From positions 1 through 39,987 of the forward strand of contig JAFMFL010000004.1 in assembly GCA_017856205.1 (NCBI GenBank): a stretch of DNA of 39,987 nucleotides, read 5' to 3'. Under the pieces are notes generated by a model. That model was not told the DNA's origin and did no database searches. It saw only the letters and a list, made by a program, of their open reading frames with translations. Below, piece by piece: positions 16,587-26,124 of this stretch. This stretch comes from Flavobacteriaceae bacterium (GTDB lineage Bacteria; Bacteroidota; Bacteroidia; Flavobacteriales; Flavobacteriaceae). Made by a program: the position numbers and the translations under genes. Each line of letters opens with the position of its first letter. The first letter of the stretch is position 1.

Positions 16587-19019
16587 ATGAATAAGCACAT
16601 CTATTGCTTCACTTTTGTCATCATTACATTTTTAGGATACAGTCAAAACCAATACACCATAACTGCCACCATTGTTGATGAAGTGTCTAAAGACAAGCTT
16701 CCGTTTGCTACTGTAACACTATATGACCTCGAATCACAAGCACTTATTGGTGGAGCCGTTTCGGATGAAAATGGTTTTGTAGTTGTTAAAAGTCCACGTT
16801 CAGCGGTTCAAATACAGGTAGATTACGTTGGTTACGAAACCTTGGTTTTAAAAAAACAGAATCTTTCGCGAAAAACTGCATTGGGAACGATTTCGCTAAC
16901 ACCAAAAGAAAATCAATTGGCTGGCATTGATTTAGTGGGCAGAAGATCAGATGTGGAAATCAGACTTGATAAACGAGTGTATAATGTTGGGCAAAATCTA
17001 AATGCCAAAGGGACAAATGTAGCCGATGTGTTGGATAATATCCCCTCGCTATCAGTCGATATTGATGGAAATTTAGAACTCCGCGGAAATACAAATGTGC
17101 GTATTCTTATTGATGGTAAGCCTTCAGGTTTGGTTGGACTAAACGGCATTGATGCACTTGCTGATTTACCTGCCGAATCTATTGAGCGAGTCGAAGTTAT
17201 CACGGCACCCTCTGCACGCTATCAAGCTGAAGGAACGTCGGGGATTGTAAACATTATTTTGGCAAAAAACACCCTCGAGGGACTAAATGGTGTTTTTAAC
17301 ATTTCAGCGGGTAAATATGATAGCTATGGTGCAAATGCTAGCTTAAATTACAAAACGGGTAAGTTTAATTTCTTTACCAATTCTGGTTATCGAGATAATA
17401 CGGATATTGGAGGTGCTTATCAAAACAACAGGTATCAAAATAATATCAACTATGACCAATTTGTGGAAAGCCGAAGTTTTGACCGAAGAAGGCAGGGGAC
17501 AAACATCAATCTAGGAGTTGATTTTAATCCAACCGAAAAAACAAAGTTTACGCTTTCGTATGTACGAAATAATCGTGACGGCGACGACCAAACCATCAAC
17601 AACCAAAACCATTTTTTATCATCCAATCCTGTAACCAAATCTTTGCGTTCGGAAATTGAAGAGGATTTTGATCTGAACAAACAGCTTAGTTTATCTTTTA
17701 CCCACAAATTTAACGATCGTGGGCATAAGCTTGATGTTATCTTACAACGCGAACGAAACATCGAAGATGAGTTTGCCGACCTCAAAACACAGCAGTTATT
17801 GCCTCAAAACATTCTCGGTCGATTAGAGGAAAACAACACTGAAGAAGAACAAAAACAGTTTTTAGCTCAGGTAGATTATGTATTCCCAATTGATAAAAAC
17901 ACTCAGTTTGAAGCCGGATATCGCACCACAAACGAAGATCAAAACACGGGGTTTGTTGTGCAGCTAGAAGATATAAGCGGCAACATGATTGTTGACGAAA
18001 ACTTGACAAATTTCCTAGATTTTAATCAGGAAGTTCATGCATTGTATACACAGTTCGGAAAAAAATGGGGGAGCTTTTCATTACTTTCAGGTCTTAGGTA
18101 TGAGCATACTTCGCTGACGGTAATTCAAAAAACTACCAACGAAAACAGTGATAGTGCTTTCGGTGACTTTTTTCCTACATTAAATTTGGGGTTAGAGCTT
18201 TCTGAAACTGCAAATATTACTATTGGTTACAACCGACGCATTTCTAGACCACGTTCTCGAAGCTTAAACCCATTCCAGTCGCGTTCTAGTGAAACAAGTT
18301 TCTTTCAAGGAAATCCTTATTTAAAGCCTAGCTACAGCAATGGCATTGATATCGGATATTTAAAACAGTTCAAAAAATTTACACTCAATGGCTCGGTTTA
18401 TTTTAGAAGAACCGAAAAACCTGAGAATCGTATTTCGGTGGAATCAGGAGATTTTGCCATTGTGAATGGCGAAACTACACCTGTAATTAAGCGTTTTCCT
18501 GTAAACTTGGGTCGCAGAGATCAGCTGGGAGTTGAAGCGAGTAGCTTTATTCGGTGGTCGCCAAAATGGCGTACAAACCTTAGTTTTAACTTATTTAGAA
18601 GTGTTGAAAAAGGGGAATATGACAACCTTAATTTTGACAATGAAAATGAAAGTTGGTCTGGAAATTTTAGAAATAATCTGACCCTATTAGGAAATATTAA
18701 TACTCAGGTAAATTTATTGTTTCAAGGTCCGTCCCAATCTGCCTTTGGCAGCCGAAAAGCATTCGGAGGCTTGAACATTGGTTTAAGCAAGGATTTATTG
18801 AAAGAAAAAGCAACGCTTAATCTTAATTTCTCAGATGTGTTTAACACACAAATTTATAAGTGGGAAACTTTTACCACTAATGTTATTACAAACGGAGAAT
18901 ACCAACGGAGAAAACCTGTTTACAGGTTGACGTTTACATACAGATTTAGGCAAGAAAAAGAGCGTCAACGCAGAGGCGGAGACAGTTATGGTAGCGATGG
19001 CGAAGGATTTGAGCTTTAA
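16587..19019 (+). CDS. TonB-dependent receptor, outer membrane beta-barrel
   Basis: An 810-residue outer-membrane protein. After a signal peptide (1-20, ending near GYSQN) there is a carboxypeptidase-regulatory-like beta-sandwich (about 22-105), a plug domain (about 125-235, with VADVLDNIPSLSVD and IRVLIDGKPSG-like sequence) and a long barrel of amphipathic strands of the OMP_b-brl_3 type. A hydrophilic Arg/Gly-rich tail follows. Such receptors import ligands using TonB energy. No SusD-like partner or sigma/anti-sigma pair lies beside it, so the ligand is unknown and a polysaccharide-utilisation role is not supported. A weak -7 box (TATTTTTA, 16568-16575) precedes the ATG. The stop directly adjoins the stop of the small convergent gene. 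Confidence 0.92.
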   Translation: MNKHIYCFTFVIITFLGYSQNQYTITATIVDEVSKDKLPFATVTLYDLESQALIGGAVSDENGFVVVKSPRSAVQIQVDYVGYETLVLKKQNLSRKTALGTISLTPKENQLAGIDLVGRRSDVEIRLDKRVYNVGQNLNAKGTNVADVLDNIPSLSVDIDGNLELRGNTNVRILIDGKPSGLVGLNGIDALADLPAESIERVEVITAPSARYQAEGTSGIVNIILAKNTLEGLNGVFNISAGKYDSYGANASLNYKTGKFNFFTNSGYRDNTDIGGAYQNNRYQNNINYDQFVESRSFDRRRQGTNINLGVDFNPTEKTKFTLSYVRNNRDGDDQTINNQNHFLSSNPVTKSLRSEIEEDFDLNKQLSLSFTHKFNDRGHKLDVILQRERNIEDEFADLKTQQLLPQNILGRLEENNTEEEQKQFLAQVDYVFPIDKNTQFEAGYRTTNEDQNTGFVVQLEDISGNMIVDENLTNFLDFNQEVHALYTQFGKKWGSFSLLSGLRYEHTSLTVIQKTTNENSDSAFGDFFPTLNLGLELSETANITIGYNRRISRPRSRSLNPFQSRSSETSFFQGNPYLKPSYSNGIDIGYLKQFKKFTLNGSVYFRRTEKPENRISVESGDFAIVNGETTPVIKRFPVNLGRRDQLGVEASSFIRWSPKWRTNLSFNLFRSVEKGEYDNLNFDNENESWSGNFRNNLTLLGNINTQVNLLFQGPSQSAFGSRKAFGGLNIGLSKDLLKEKATLNLNFSDVFNTQIYKWETFTTNVITNGEYQRRKPVYRLTFTYRFRQEKERQRRGGDSYGSDGEGFEL

Positions 19020-19181
19020 TTAGCTCTTAGACTTTTCGCGTTTTTCTTTAAGCCACTGCATCAAATTTCCTGTTAACCAAAATGGTATAACAAAGGTGAT
19101 GAGAAAAATCATCAACCAAAAACCTATGGTAAGAATGGTCAAAAACGCAAGGAAGCCTAGATATTGATCAAATTCAATCAT
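19020..19181 (-). CDS. Small membrane protein, 53 residues
   Basis: An open frame of 53 residues (start MIEFDQYLGFLAFLTI) with one or two strongly hydrophobic segments (about 7-37), then a Trp-Leu-Thr-Gly turn and a highly basic, charged tail (WLKEKREKSKS). This looks like a small inner-membrane protein with a cytoplasmic tail. A near-perfect promoter (TTG, 20 bases, TACCTTTG) stands 14 bases before its ATG, the best support that it is a real gene. The stop codon directly abuts that of the TonB-dependent receptor gene on the other strand. I do not recognise a family or function. Confidence 0.7.
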   Translation of the reverse strand: MIEFDQYLGFLAFLTILTIGFWLMIFLITFVIPFWLTGNLMQWLKEKREKSKS

Positions 19182-19195
19182 GGACAAAGTTTTGA

Positions 19196-19226
19196 CAAAG
19201 GTACATATTGGTTCTAAACCCTACAA
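19196..19226 (-). promoter_or_regulatory. Promoter of the 53-residue membrane protein gene
   Basis: On the minus strand TTG (complement of 19224-19226), 20 bases, then TACCTTTG (complement of 19196-19203) fit the Bacteroidota -33/-7 pattern. The expected start of transcription is within about 10 bases of the ATG, so the leader is very short. Confidence 0.65.
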
Positions 19227-19249
19227 CAAAAGAAGTGCTTCTGCTTTTG

Positions 19250-19257
19250 TATTTTTG
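19250..19257 (+). promoter_or_regulatory. -7 promoter box of fumC
   Basis: TATTTTTG, exact TAnnTTTG, ends 14 bases before the fumC ATG. It is divergent to the promoter of the small membrane protein gene, the two -7 boxes being 46 bases apart. No standard -33 TTG is seen. Confidence 0.55.
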
Positions 19258-19271
19258 CACAAAACAACCAC

Positions 19272-20666
19272 ATGAAATTTAGAGAAGAAAAAGACACCAT
19301 GGGTGTTGTAAAGGTACCAGCAGATAAATATTGGGGTGCGCAAACCGAGCGTTCAAGGAATAATTTTAAGATTGGTCCTGCTGGATCTATGCCTTTGGAT
19401 ATTGTTTACGGCTTTGCCGTTCTTAAAAAAGCTGCTGCCTACACCAATGCCGAACTTGGCGTATTAGATGCACACAAGCGCGACTTAATTGCGCAAGTAT
19501 GTGAAGAAATTTTACGTGGTGAACTAGACGACCAATTTCCATTGGTAACTTGGCAAACGGGCTCTGGAACGCAGTCAAACATGAACGTTAACGAAGTAAT
19601 TGCTAATCGTGCGCATGTGCTTGAAGGGAACATGCTTGGCAAAGGAGAACGTACTCTAGCTCCAAACGATGATGTGAACAAATCGCAGTCATCAAACGAT
19701 ACCTTCCCTACTGGAATGCATATTGCCATATACAAAAAGCTAGTGGAAATAACACTTCCTGGTGTACGTCAACTACGCGATACGCTGGCACAAAAGGCTG
19801 CTGATTTTGATGCTATTATTAAAATTGGGCGTACGCACTTTATGGATGCCACACCTTTGAGTTTAGGACAAGAATTTTCAGGTTATGTTGCACAGCTCAA
19901 TCATGGAATCAAGGCATTGGAAAATACACTTCCACACATGTCGCAATTAGCCCTTGGCGGCACAGCAGTTGGTACAGGCATCAACACGCCAAAAGGGTAT
20001 GCCAAAAAAGTTGCTGCGTATATTGCTGAATTTACCGAACTTCCATTTGTATCGGCAGAAAATAAATTTGAAGCACTTGCCGCCCACGACGCACTTGTGG
20101 AAACGCATGGTGCGCTTCGTCAATTGGCGGTGTCGCTATTTAAAATTGGAAACGATATTCGCATGATGGCAAGTGGTCCGCGCTCTGGAATTGGAGAACT
20201 TATTATTCCTGCTAATGAGCCCGGAAGCTCTATCATGCCCGGAAAAGTAAATCCTACCCAATGTGAAGCATTGACCATGGTGTGCACTCAAGTTATGGGT
20301 AACGATGCTGCGGTAGCCTTTGCGGGTTCGCAAGGGCATTTTGAGTTGAATGTATATAAACCCGTTATGGCAGCTAACGTACTGGAATCAGCGCAGTTGA
20401 TGGGCGACGCTTGCGTAAGTTTTGATGAAAACTGCGCACAAGGCATCATGCCGAATCTAGAAACGATTAATGCGCTATTGAATAATTCGTTGATGTTAGT
20501 TACGGCACTCAATACCAAAATTGGGTATTACAAAGCTGCTGAAATTGCCAATTTGGCACACAAGAAAAAGCTAACGCTTAAAGAAGCAGCACTTGAAACT
20601 GGATACCTTACTGCTGATGAGTTTGATGCTTGGGTAAAGCCCGAAAACATGATTGGTCGTGACTAA
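19272..20666 (+). CDS. fumC: Fumarate hydratase, class II
   Basis: The iron-independent fumarase of the citric acid cycle, interconverting fumarate and L-malate in the cytoplasm. The 464 residues match the homotetrameric class II family. Features are the [10 protein letters not shown] start, [26 protein letters not shown] with the catalytic-site residues, [12 protein letters not shown], and the signature [13 protein letters not shown] with the mobile-loop Ser. An aspartase reading is less likely from these motifs. The GNAT gene begins inside its last codons, so the two are cotranscribed. Confidence 0.97.
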   Translation: MKFREEKDTMGVVKVPADKYWGAQTERSRNNFKIGPAGSMPLDIVYGFAVLKKAAAYTNAELGVLDAHKRDLIAQVCEEILRGELDDQFPLVTWQTGSGTQSNMNVNEVIANRAHVLEGNMLGKGERTLAPNDDVNKSQSSNDTFPTGMHIAIYKKLVEITLPGVRQLRDTLAQKAADFDAIIKIGRTHFMDATPLSLGQEFSGYVAQLNHGIKALENTLPHMSQLALGGTAVGTGINTPKGYAKKVAAYIAEFTELPFVSAENKFEALAAHDALVETHGALRQLAVSLFKIGNDIRMMASGPRSGIGELIIPANEPGSSIMPGKVNPTQCEALTMVCTQVMGNDAAVAFAGSQGHFELNVYKPVMAANVLESAQLMGDACVSFDENCAQGIMPNLETINALLNNSLMLVTALNTKIGYYKAAEIANLAHKKKLTLKEAALETGYLTADEFDAWVKPENMIGRD

Positions 20667-21123
20667 AAATCTTGCTATTGCCCCCTTTGAAAAGCGTCTA
20701 AAATCACATTTTAGAACCCTTAACGAAGAATGGCTTGAAAAATACTTTATTATAGAACCTTACGATGCAAAACTTCTTGAAAATTGCGAAGAAGAAATCA
20801 TCGATAAAGGAGGTCATATCTTTTTTGGTATGTTAGACGATTTGGTCATTGGTACTTACGCACTTCTTCCGCCTAAAAATAATGTTGTTGAGCTTTGCAA
20901 AATGGCGATAACCGCCGCTTATCAAGGAAAAGGGTATGGGCAAGAATTGCTATATCATGCGGTCAAAACCGCCAAAGAAAATGGATATGCAGAAATGCTA
21001 CTCTACTCAAACAGAAAATTGGAAAATTCCATTTATTTATACCGCAAATTTGGTTTTATTGAAGAGCCTAACAGGGATAGCCCATACGAGAGAGGAAATA
21101 TCAAGATGAGGCTTCAACTGTAG
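20659..21123 (+). CDS. GNAT-family N-acetyltransferase
   Basis: A 154-residue acetyl-CoA-dependent transferase. The acetyl-CoA pyrophosphate loop is clear in [15 protein letters not shown], preceded by the strand [10 protein letters not shown], and the C-terminal [11 protein letters not shown] is the usual motif B segment. Substrate unknown. There is no ATG near the N-terminus: GTG at 20659 or TTG at 20653, both inside the end of fumC, are the only early starts, and GTG was chosen. The 3' end overlaps the convergent CPBP protease gene by 23 bases. Confidence 0.87.
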   Translation: MTKNLAIAPFEKRLKSHFRTLNEEWLEKYFIIEPYDAKLLENCEEEIIDKGGHIFFGMLDDLVIGTYALLPPKNNVVELCKMAITAAYQGKGYGQELLYHAVKTAKENGYAEMLLYSNRKLENSIYLYRKFGFIEEPNRDSPYERGNIKMRLQL

Positions 21124-22021
21124 GCGAACCAATTAAGTGAGCAGCAACATTTTTCCATTTATATTTTTTGGCATAAATCATAAATAAAAGGGAATATATC
21201 AACAGCGGTCCAATGATATACATCAGCACTTTGGGTTCAGACACATCTAAAAAAAGCGAATCTGTTTGAAAAACCGTCCAGTCTGATGTTAAAAACAACG
21301 ACAGAAAAAGATTATTGCCTGCGTGAAAACCCAACGCTAGTTCTAGGCCTTCATCTATTAACGTAATTGCGCCAAGGAAAAACCCTGTAGCCAAATAAGT
21401 AATTAAAATGACATCGCCCAACTTGTCAACTTCTGGATTAGCAAAGTGTAATAGTCCAAATAAGGATGAAGAAATCACAAAAGGGAGTAGTCGTTTAGGG
21501 AAAATTCTTCCCAGCCCTTGCATCAAATAGCCTCTAAAAAAGAGTTCTTCTGCGCTGGTTTGCAAGGGTACCATAAGAACGCTTATCAAGACCAATACGG
21601 CAAAGGCTTTTGGCTTAAAATTCCATTGTAAAGATTCTGGATCCATGAAATAGCTTACAGCAAACATTAGGATAAAAGATACTGCCACCGTTCCAAAACC
21701 AAAACCAATCCGTTTCCAATCCACTTTTGGACGTGAAGTGATAAGTTCACGCAGCGAAAGTTTATGAAGCACTCTGGTCAGTAACAAAATAGCGCCAAAA
21801 ACCAACGCAAAAGGAAGGAGAAGTAAAAAAAGTGTGGTGTTGGCGGGGAGAACTTGTAATTGTTCGGATAAGCTGAGTTGAGCAGCATTAATTCCACCCT
21901 CGGCAACGAGCGCAACACCAAACGGGACATTTCCAATAAAAAGTACAACCCCTAAAATCAAAACACCTACAACATACAACCAAAATGCGTTGGTATCTTT
22001 GCCTACTTGCTCAATATACAT
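21101..22021 (-). CDS. CPBP-family intramembrane metalloprotease
   Basis: A polytopic membrane protein of 306 residues with about eight hydrophobic segments. It carries the CPBP/Abi (Rce1-like) motifs: EELFFRGYLMQGL (the EExxxR motif), FGLLHFAN (FxxxH) and a late HAGNNLF. These residues form the metal-dependent active site within the membrane. Bacterial members are linked to bacteriocin immunity or protein processing, but the role here is unknown. It follows the PaaI-like thioesterase gene by 29 bases and overlaps the GNAT gene at its 3' end. Confidence 0.9.
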   Translation of the reverse strand: MYIEQVGKDTNAFWLYVVGVLILGVVLFIGNVPFGVALVAEGGINAAQLSLSEQLQVLPANTTLFLLLLPFALVFGAILLLTRVLHKLSLRELITSRPKVDWKRIGFGFGTVAVSFILMFAVSYFMDPESLQWNFKPKAFAVLVLISVLMVPLQTSAEELFFRGYLMQGLGRIFPKRLLPFVISSSLFGLLHFANPEVDKLGDVILITYLATGFFLGAITLIDEGLELALGFHAGNNLFLSLFLTSDWTVFQTDSLFLDVSEPKVLMYIIGPLLIYSLLFMIYAKKYKWKNVAAHLIGSPTVEASS

Positions 22022-22050
22022 ATCTAATAATTTTTAGAAATGTACAAAAA

Positions 22051-22470
22051 CTATTTTTTCTTTGGAAGGGTAAGTGTGGTAAGCTTACAGGAGGAAATCA
22101 GTTTGTTAGCATCATCGGTTATCTGAATAGACCAATGCTGCATGGTTTTCCCTTTGTGTGTGGCAGTTGCCTTAGCATAAATAAAACCCGAGCGAACTCC
22201 CCTGACATGATTTGCAGAAACTTCTATGCCGCGCATGATAACATCATCGGTTTTGCAAAAAATAGCACAAGCCGCACTACCTACGGTTTCTGCCAAAGCA
22301 GCTGTTGCACCACCGTGCAAAACACCATCTACTTGATGCACCGCCGAAGTCACAGGCATTTTAGCCACCAAATAATCTTCGCCTAATTCCACAAAAGTAA
22401 CACCCAGCGTATCTACCAACGTATTGGCACATCTTTCTTGCAGAAGCTTTAAAATGGTTTTGTTATCCAT
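22051..22470 (-). CDS. PaaI-like hotdog-fold thioesterase
   Basis: A 139-residue hotdog-fold acyl-CoA thioesterase. The helix segment HQVDGVLHGGATAALAETVGSAA contains the HGG and the catalytic acidic residue typical of the PaaI/YbdB group; the rest is beta-sheet. The likely substrates are aryl- or acyl-CoA compounds, possibly relating to proofreading or CoA release; not determinable here. The ATG at 22468-22470 was chosen: an earlier in-frame start would run through the dnaK terminator hairpin. The T tract of that terminator ends immediately before this ATG, so expression depends on read-through or on a promoter not recognised. Confidence 0.87.
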   Translation of the reverse strand: MDNKTILKLLQERCANTLVDTLGVTFVELGEDYLVAKMPVTSAVHQVDGVLHGGATAALAETVGSAACAIFCKTDDVIMRGIEVSANHVRGVRSGFIYAKATATHKGKTMQHWSIQITDDANKLISSCKLTTLTLPKKK

Positions 22471-22503
22471 AAAAAGTGTTGCGCCCCGCTGTGCGGGGCG
22501 CAA
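22471..22503 (-). terminator. Rho-independent terminator after dnaK
   Basis: On the minus strand an 11-bp perfect stem (TTGCGCCCCGC with GCGGGGCGCAA) and a three-base loop is followed by CACTTTTT. It begins 10 bases after the dnaK stop and its T tract touches the start codon of the thioesterase gene. Confidence 0.9.
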
Positions 22504-22513
22504 TGAATTGTAG

Positions 22514-24415
22514 TTATTTTACTTCTTCAAAATCAACATCTTCTACATCATCATCGTCGGAAGATGAAGATGCGGCAGCATCTTCTGTTGGTGGGGCTTG
22601 TCCCCCAGCCTCTTGCTGCGCTTTGTACATTTCTTCAGAAGCTTGTTTCCAGGCTTCGTTTATGTTGTCTAATGCAGGTTTAATCGCATCCAAATCTTTA
22701 GACTCATAGGCTTTTTTAAGTGCCTCAAGGGCCGTTTCGATAGGTGCTTTTTTATCTGCAGAGAGCTTGTCGCCAAATTCTTTCAATTGCTTTTCCGTTT
22801 GGAAAATCATTTGGTCGGCATTGTTTAAAACATCTGCTTCCTCTTTAGCTTTTTTATCTGCATCTGCGTTTGCTTCCGCTTCTTTGCGCATACGCTCAAT
22901 TTCCTCTTCTGTAAGTCCAGAAGACGCTTCAATACGAATGTCCTGAGACTTATTAGTGGCTTTATCGAGTGCCGTTACGTGAATCAGTCCATTGGCATCA
23001 ATATCAAAGGTAACTTCAATTTGCGGCACGCCACGCTGCGCTGGTGGAATCCCATCTAAGTGAAAACGCCCAATGGTTTTGTTATCAGTAGCCATAGAAC
23101 GCTCGCCTTGTAATACGTGAATTTCTACCGAAGGCTGGTTGTCGGCAGCCGTAGAAAACACTTGTGATTTCTTCGTAGGAATCGTGGTGTTGGATTCAAT
23201 CAATTTTGTCATCACACCGCCCATTGTTTCAATACCCAACGAAAGAGGCGTAACATCCAAAAGCAATACGTCTTTCACATCTCCTGTTAGAACACCTCCT
23301 TGAATGGCTGCTCCAATGGCAACAACCTCATCTGGATTTACTCCTTTTGAAGGCTTTTTTCCAAAGAATTTTTCTACTTCTTCTTGAATCACAGGAATGC
23401 GCGTAGAACCACCCACCAAAATAACCTCGTCAATATCGCCAGTAGAAAGTCCTGCATCGTCAAGGGCATTTTTCACTGGATTCATAGAGCGTTTTACAAG
23501 CTCGTCGGCAAGTTGCTCAAATTTTGCACGTGTAAGTGTTTTCACCAAGTGCTTTGGTCCAGATGCCGTTGCCGTTATATAAGGTAAATTGATTTCCGTT
23601 TGTGTAGAAGACGACAATTCAATTTTTGCTTTTTCGGCAGCTTCTTTTAAACGTTGAAGTGCCATTGGGTCTTTGCGAAGATCAATGTCTTCTGCCTCTT
23701 CAAATTCATATGCCAACCAATGAATAATGACATCGTCAAAATCGTCTCCACCCAAGTGTGTATCTCCGTTTGTAGCAAGTACCTCAAAAACGCCATCGCC
23801 AAGCTCAAGTACGGAAATATCAAATGTACCTCCACCAAGGTCATATACGGCAATTTTTTTGTCTGAGCCTCCTTTGTCTAAACCATAAGCCAAGGCAGCA
23901 GCCGTTGGCTCGTTAATAATACGCTGTACTTTAAGTCCGGATATTTCACCTGCTTCTTTGGTTGCTTGACGCTGTGCATCGTTAAAATAAGCAGGGACAG
24001 TAATCACCGCTTCTGTAACCGTTTGACCTAAGTAGTCCTCGGCAGTTTTCTTCATTTTTTGCAACACCATAGCAGAAAGTTCCTGCGCGGTGTACAAACG
24101 ACCATCGATATCCACACGAGGTGTGTCGTTATCGCCTTTTACTACTTTATAAGGAACACGCTCCACATCGTTTTTAGATTCTGAAAACTTATTCCCCATA
24201 AATCTTTTGATAGAAGAAATGGTTTTGGTGGGATTGGTAACCGCTTGACGCTTTGCGGGGTCGCCTACTTTTATTTCGCCGCCTTCTACAAACGCAATAA
24301 CCGAAGGAGTAGTACGCTTTCCTTCTGCGTTTGGAATTACGACGGGTTCATTACCCTCCATTACAGAAACACACGAGTTGGTTGTTCCTAAATCAATACC
24401 GATAATCTTACTCAT
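22514..24415 (-). CDS. dnaK: Molecular chaperone DnaK (Hsp70)
   Basis: The ATP-dependent Hsp70 chaperone, working with DnaJ and GrpE in folding and stress recovery. It has 633 residues. The actin-like ATPase domain begins with [12 protein letters not shown] and includes [15 protein letters not shown] and LVGGSTRIP; the linker [15 protein letters not shown] leads to the substrate-binding domain and the helical lid. The tail is Ala/Ser/Asp-rich and ends in [12 protein letters not shown], the usual acidic end. dnaJ and grpE are not adjacent. No CIRCE element is seen in the 111-base divergent region with panB. Confidence 0.98.
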   Translation of the reverse strand: MSKIIGIDLGTTNSCVSVMEGNEPVVIPNAEGKRTTPSVIAFVEGGEIKVGDPAKRQAVTNPTKTISSIKRFMGNKFSESKNDVERVPYKVVKGDNDTPRVDIDGRLYTAQELSAMVLQKMKKTAEDYLGQTVTEAVITVPAYFNDAQRQATKEAGEISGLKVQRIINEPTAAALAYGLDKGGSDKKIAVYDLGGGTFDISVLELGDGVFEVLATNGDTHLGGDDFDDVIIHWLAYEFEEAEDIDLRKDPMALQRLKEAAEKAKIELSSSTQTEINLPYITATASGPKHLVKTLTRAKFEQLADELVKRSMNPVKNALDDAGLSTGDIDEVILVGGSTRIPVIQEEVEKFFGKKPSKGVNPDEVVAIGAAIQGGVLTGDVKDVLLLDVTPLSLGIETMGGVMTKLIESNTTIPTKKSQVFSTAADNQPSVEIHVLQGERSMATDNKTIGRFHLDGIPPAQRGVPQIEVTFDIDANGLIHVTALDKATNKSQDIRIEASSGLTEEEIERMRKEAEANADADKKAKEEADVLNNADQMIFQTEKQLKEFGDKLSADKKAPIETALEALKKAYESKDLDAIKPALDNINEAWKQASEEMYKAQQEAGGQAPPTEDAAASSSSDDDDVEDVDFEEVK

Positions 24416-24466
24416 TATTAAAATATTTTACTAACTATTGTCAATCATTATGCCAATTGAATTTAC

Positions 24467-24479
24467 TGACAGGATGTCA
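24467..24479. promoter_or_regulatory. Short inverted repeat between dnaK and panB
   Basis: TGACA, GGA, TGTCA: a 13-base inverted repeat in the dnaK/panB divergent region, three bases before the -33 TTG of the panB promoter. It could be an operator for a dimeric regulator, but five-base arms can occur by chance. Confidence 0.3.
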
Positions 24480-24481
24480 TA

Positions 24482-24514
24482 TTGCATACATATGCGCTCA
24501 ATAGTGTATTTTTG
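24482..24514 (+). promoter_or_regulatory. Promoter of panB
   Basis: TTG (24482-24484), 22 bases, TATTTTTG (24507-24514) match the Bacteroidota promoter. The -7 box ends 12 bases before the panB ATG, which supports the 24527 start over any codon upstream. Confidence 0.65.
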
Positions 24515-24526
24515 GAAAAAAGAAAT

Positions 24527-25345
24527 ATGTCAGCTGCTAAAAAAGCGTACAAGCGTGTGACCACAAACTCGCTAATTGAAATGAAACAGGCAGGAGAAAA
24601 AATTTCGATGCTTACAGCATACGATTTTTCTATGGCAAAAGCGGTGGACGCCGCAAATATCGATGTGATTTTGGTAGGAGATTCGGCGTCAAATGTGATG
24701 TCCGGGCATGAAACCACATTGCCCATTACCATCGACCAAATGCTATATCACGCCACAGCAGTAGTACGTGCTGTAAAGCGCGCTTTGGTGGTGGTAGATT
24801 TGCCTTTTGGAAGCTACCAATCCGATCCAAAAGAAGCTTTGCGCTCTTCCATTCGAATTATGAAAGAAGCAGGTGCGCATGCAGTAAAAATTGAAGGAGG
24901 CGCTGAAATTAAAGACTCCATGACCCGTATTTTAAATGCAGGAATTCCTGTTATGGGGCATCTTGGATTAACCCCACAATCTATATATAAATTTGGGACA
25001 TATACGGTGCGTGCTAGAGAAGAAGCCGAAGCCAAAAAACTTTTAGAGGACGCAAAGTTGCTTGAGCAATTAGGTTGTTTTGCGTTGGTATTAGAAAAGA
25101 TTCCCGCTGCGCTAGCTGCCAAAGTAGCCAAAGTGGTCAACATACCTGTTATTGGCATTGGCGCAGGAAATGGTGTTGACGGACAAGTATTAGTATTGCA
25201 TGACATGCTAGGACTTACAACCGAATTTAGCCCAAGGTTTTTACGCAGGTACATGAATTTGTACGACCAAATGACAGATGCTGTGCAACGCTATATTAAA
25301 GATGTAAAATCTAGCGATTTTCCCAATAAAGACGAACAGTACTAA
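24527..25345 (+). CDS. panB: 3-methyl-2-oxobutanoate hydroxymethyltransferase
   Basis: Ketopantoate hydroxymethyltransferase, the first step of pantothenate (coenzyme A precursor) synthesis: it adds a hydroxymethyl group from methylene-tetrahydrofolate to 2-oxoisovalerate. The TIM-barrel protein of 272 residues shows TAYDFSMAK, the metal/substrate loop [38 protein letters not shown], and the catalytic Glu in ALVLEKIP. The ATG at 24527 fits the family N-terminus and stands just after the promoter; codons upstream lie within the promoter. The following gene starts directly at the base after its stop codon. Confidence 0.96.
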   Translation: MSAAKKAYKRVTTNSLIEMKQAGEKISMLTAYDFSMAKAVDAANIDVILVGDSASNVMSGHETTLPITIDQMLYHATAVVRAVKRALVVVDLPFGSYQSDPKEALRSSIRIMKEAGAHAVKIEGGAEIKDSMTRILNAGIPVMGHLGLTPQSIYKFGTYTVRAREEAEAKKLLEDAKLLEQLGCFALVLEKIPAALAAKVAKVVNIPVIGIGAGNGVDGQVLVLHDMLGLTTEFSPRFLRRYMNLYDQMTDAVQRYIKDVKSSDFPNKDEQY

Positions 25346-26029
25346 TTGCTCCCTGAAATTCTTTTTGAAGACAATCACTTACTGGTCATAAACAAACCGG
25401 CAGGGATGCTTTCGCAAGGCGATAACACAAGAGATGCGTCTGTTTTGGATGTATGTAAAAACATGATCAAGCACCGCGACCAAAAGCCTGGAAATGTGTA
25501 TTTGGGCTTGCCTCACAGGTTAGACCGACCAACAAGTGGGGTTATGGTGCTGGCAAAAACCTCAAAGGCATTGACACGCCTTAACAAGCAATTTGTCGAA
25601 AAATCGACCCAAAAAATATACTGGGCAATGGTGACTGGAATCCCAAGCACTTACCCTACCCAATTGGAACATTATTTGGTAAGCAAGCCTTCACAAAACA
25701 AATCGTATGCGCACAAAAAGGAAGTACCCAATAGCAAAATTGCAAAACTCATCTACACCAAAAAACAAACACTTGACCGATACAGTTTGCTTGAAATTGA
25801 ATTACTAACAGGAAGGCACCATCAAATAAGAGCGCAATTAAGCGCAGAAGGATTAAGTATTAAAGGTGACCTAAAATACGGAGCAAAACGACCCAACAAA
25901 GATGGTAGTATTCATTTACATGCCAGAAAAATAACCATTAAGCATCCAACACAAAAAGAACCCATAACATTTACCGCACCACCTCCAAAAGATGCGCTGT
26001 GGGATGATGTGAACACGCAAAAGGTTTAA
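25346..26029 (+). CDS. RluA-family pseudouridine synthase
   Basis: The enzyme isomerises specific uridines in rRNA or tRNA to pseudouridine. The 227-residue protein has the catalytic core GLPHRLDRPTSGVMVLAKT with the nucleophilic Asp in HRLDRPTSG, LLTGRHHQIRAQL, and LHARKI later. There is no N-terminal S4 domain, so it resembles the single-domain RluC/RluD relatives. The start is TTG at 25346, the codon directly after the panB TAA, which suggests termination-reinitiation; the first internal ATG (codon 20) would cut into conserved sequence. The target uridine is unknown. Confidence 0.9.
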   Translation: MLPEILFEDNHLLVINKPAGMLSQGDNTRDASVLDVCKNMIKHRDQKPGNVYLGLPHRLDRPTSGVMVLAKTSKALTRLNKQFVEKSTQKIYWAMVTGIPSTYPTQLEHYLVSKPSQNKSYAHKKEVPNSKIAKLIYTKKQTLDRYSLLEIELLTGRHHQIRAQLSAEGLSIKGDLKYGAKRPNKDGSIHLHARKITIKHPTQKEPITFTAPPPKDALWDDVNTQKV

Positions 26030-26098
26030 TGATTTTTTACAAATCACAGTAGTATAGATTTGTACTCATTTACCATTTTCATTATAGTTAAAAATGGT

Positions 26099-26106
26099 TA
26101 CTTTTG
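26099..26106 (+). promoter_or_regulatory. -7 promoter box of the leucine operon
   Basis: TACTTTTG, exact TAnnTTTG, 18 bases before the leuA ATG. No clear -33 TTG. The expected leader of about 10-15 nt has no room for a leucine attenuator or T-box. Confidence 0.6.
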
Positions 26107-26124
26107 CCCTTAACCTTTAAATGA

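Noticed and set aside
16587-19019. SusC/SusD-type polysaccharide utilisation locus around the TonB receptor
   Set aside because: No SusD homolog, glycoside hydrolase or sigma/anti-sigma regulator is beside it, and the barrel is of the OMP_b-brl_3 kind.
22471-22503. Extension of the thioesterase gene through in-frame codons up to 22503
   Set aside because: The extra residues would be encoded by the dnaK terminator hairpin; the ATG at 22470 matches the family start.
24416-24526. CIRCE operator before dnaK
   Set aside because: No inverted repeat with the CIRCE arms; only a short TGACA/TGTCA repeat is present.
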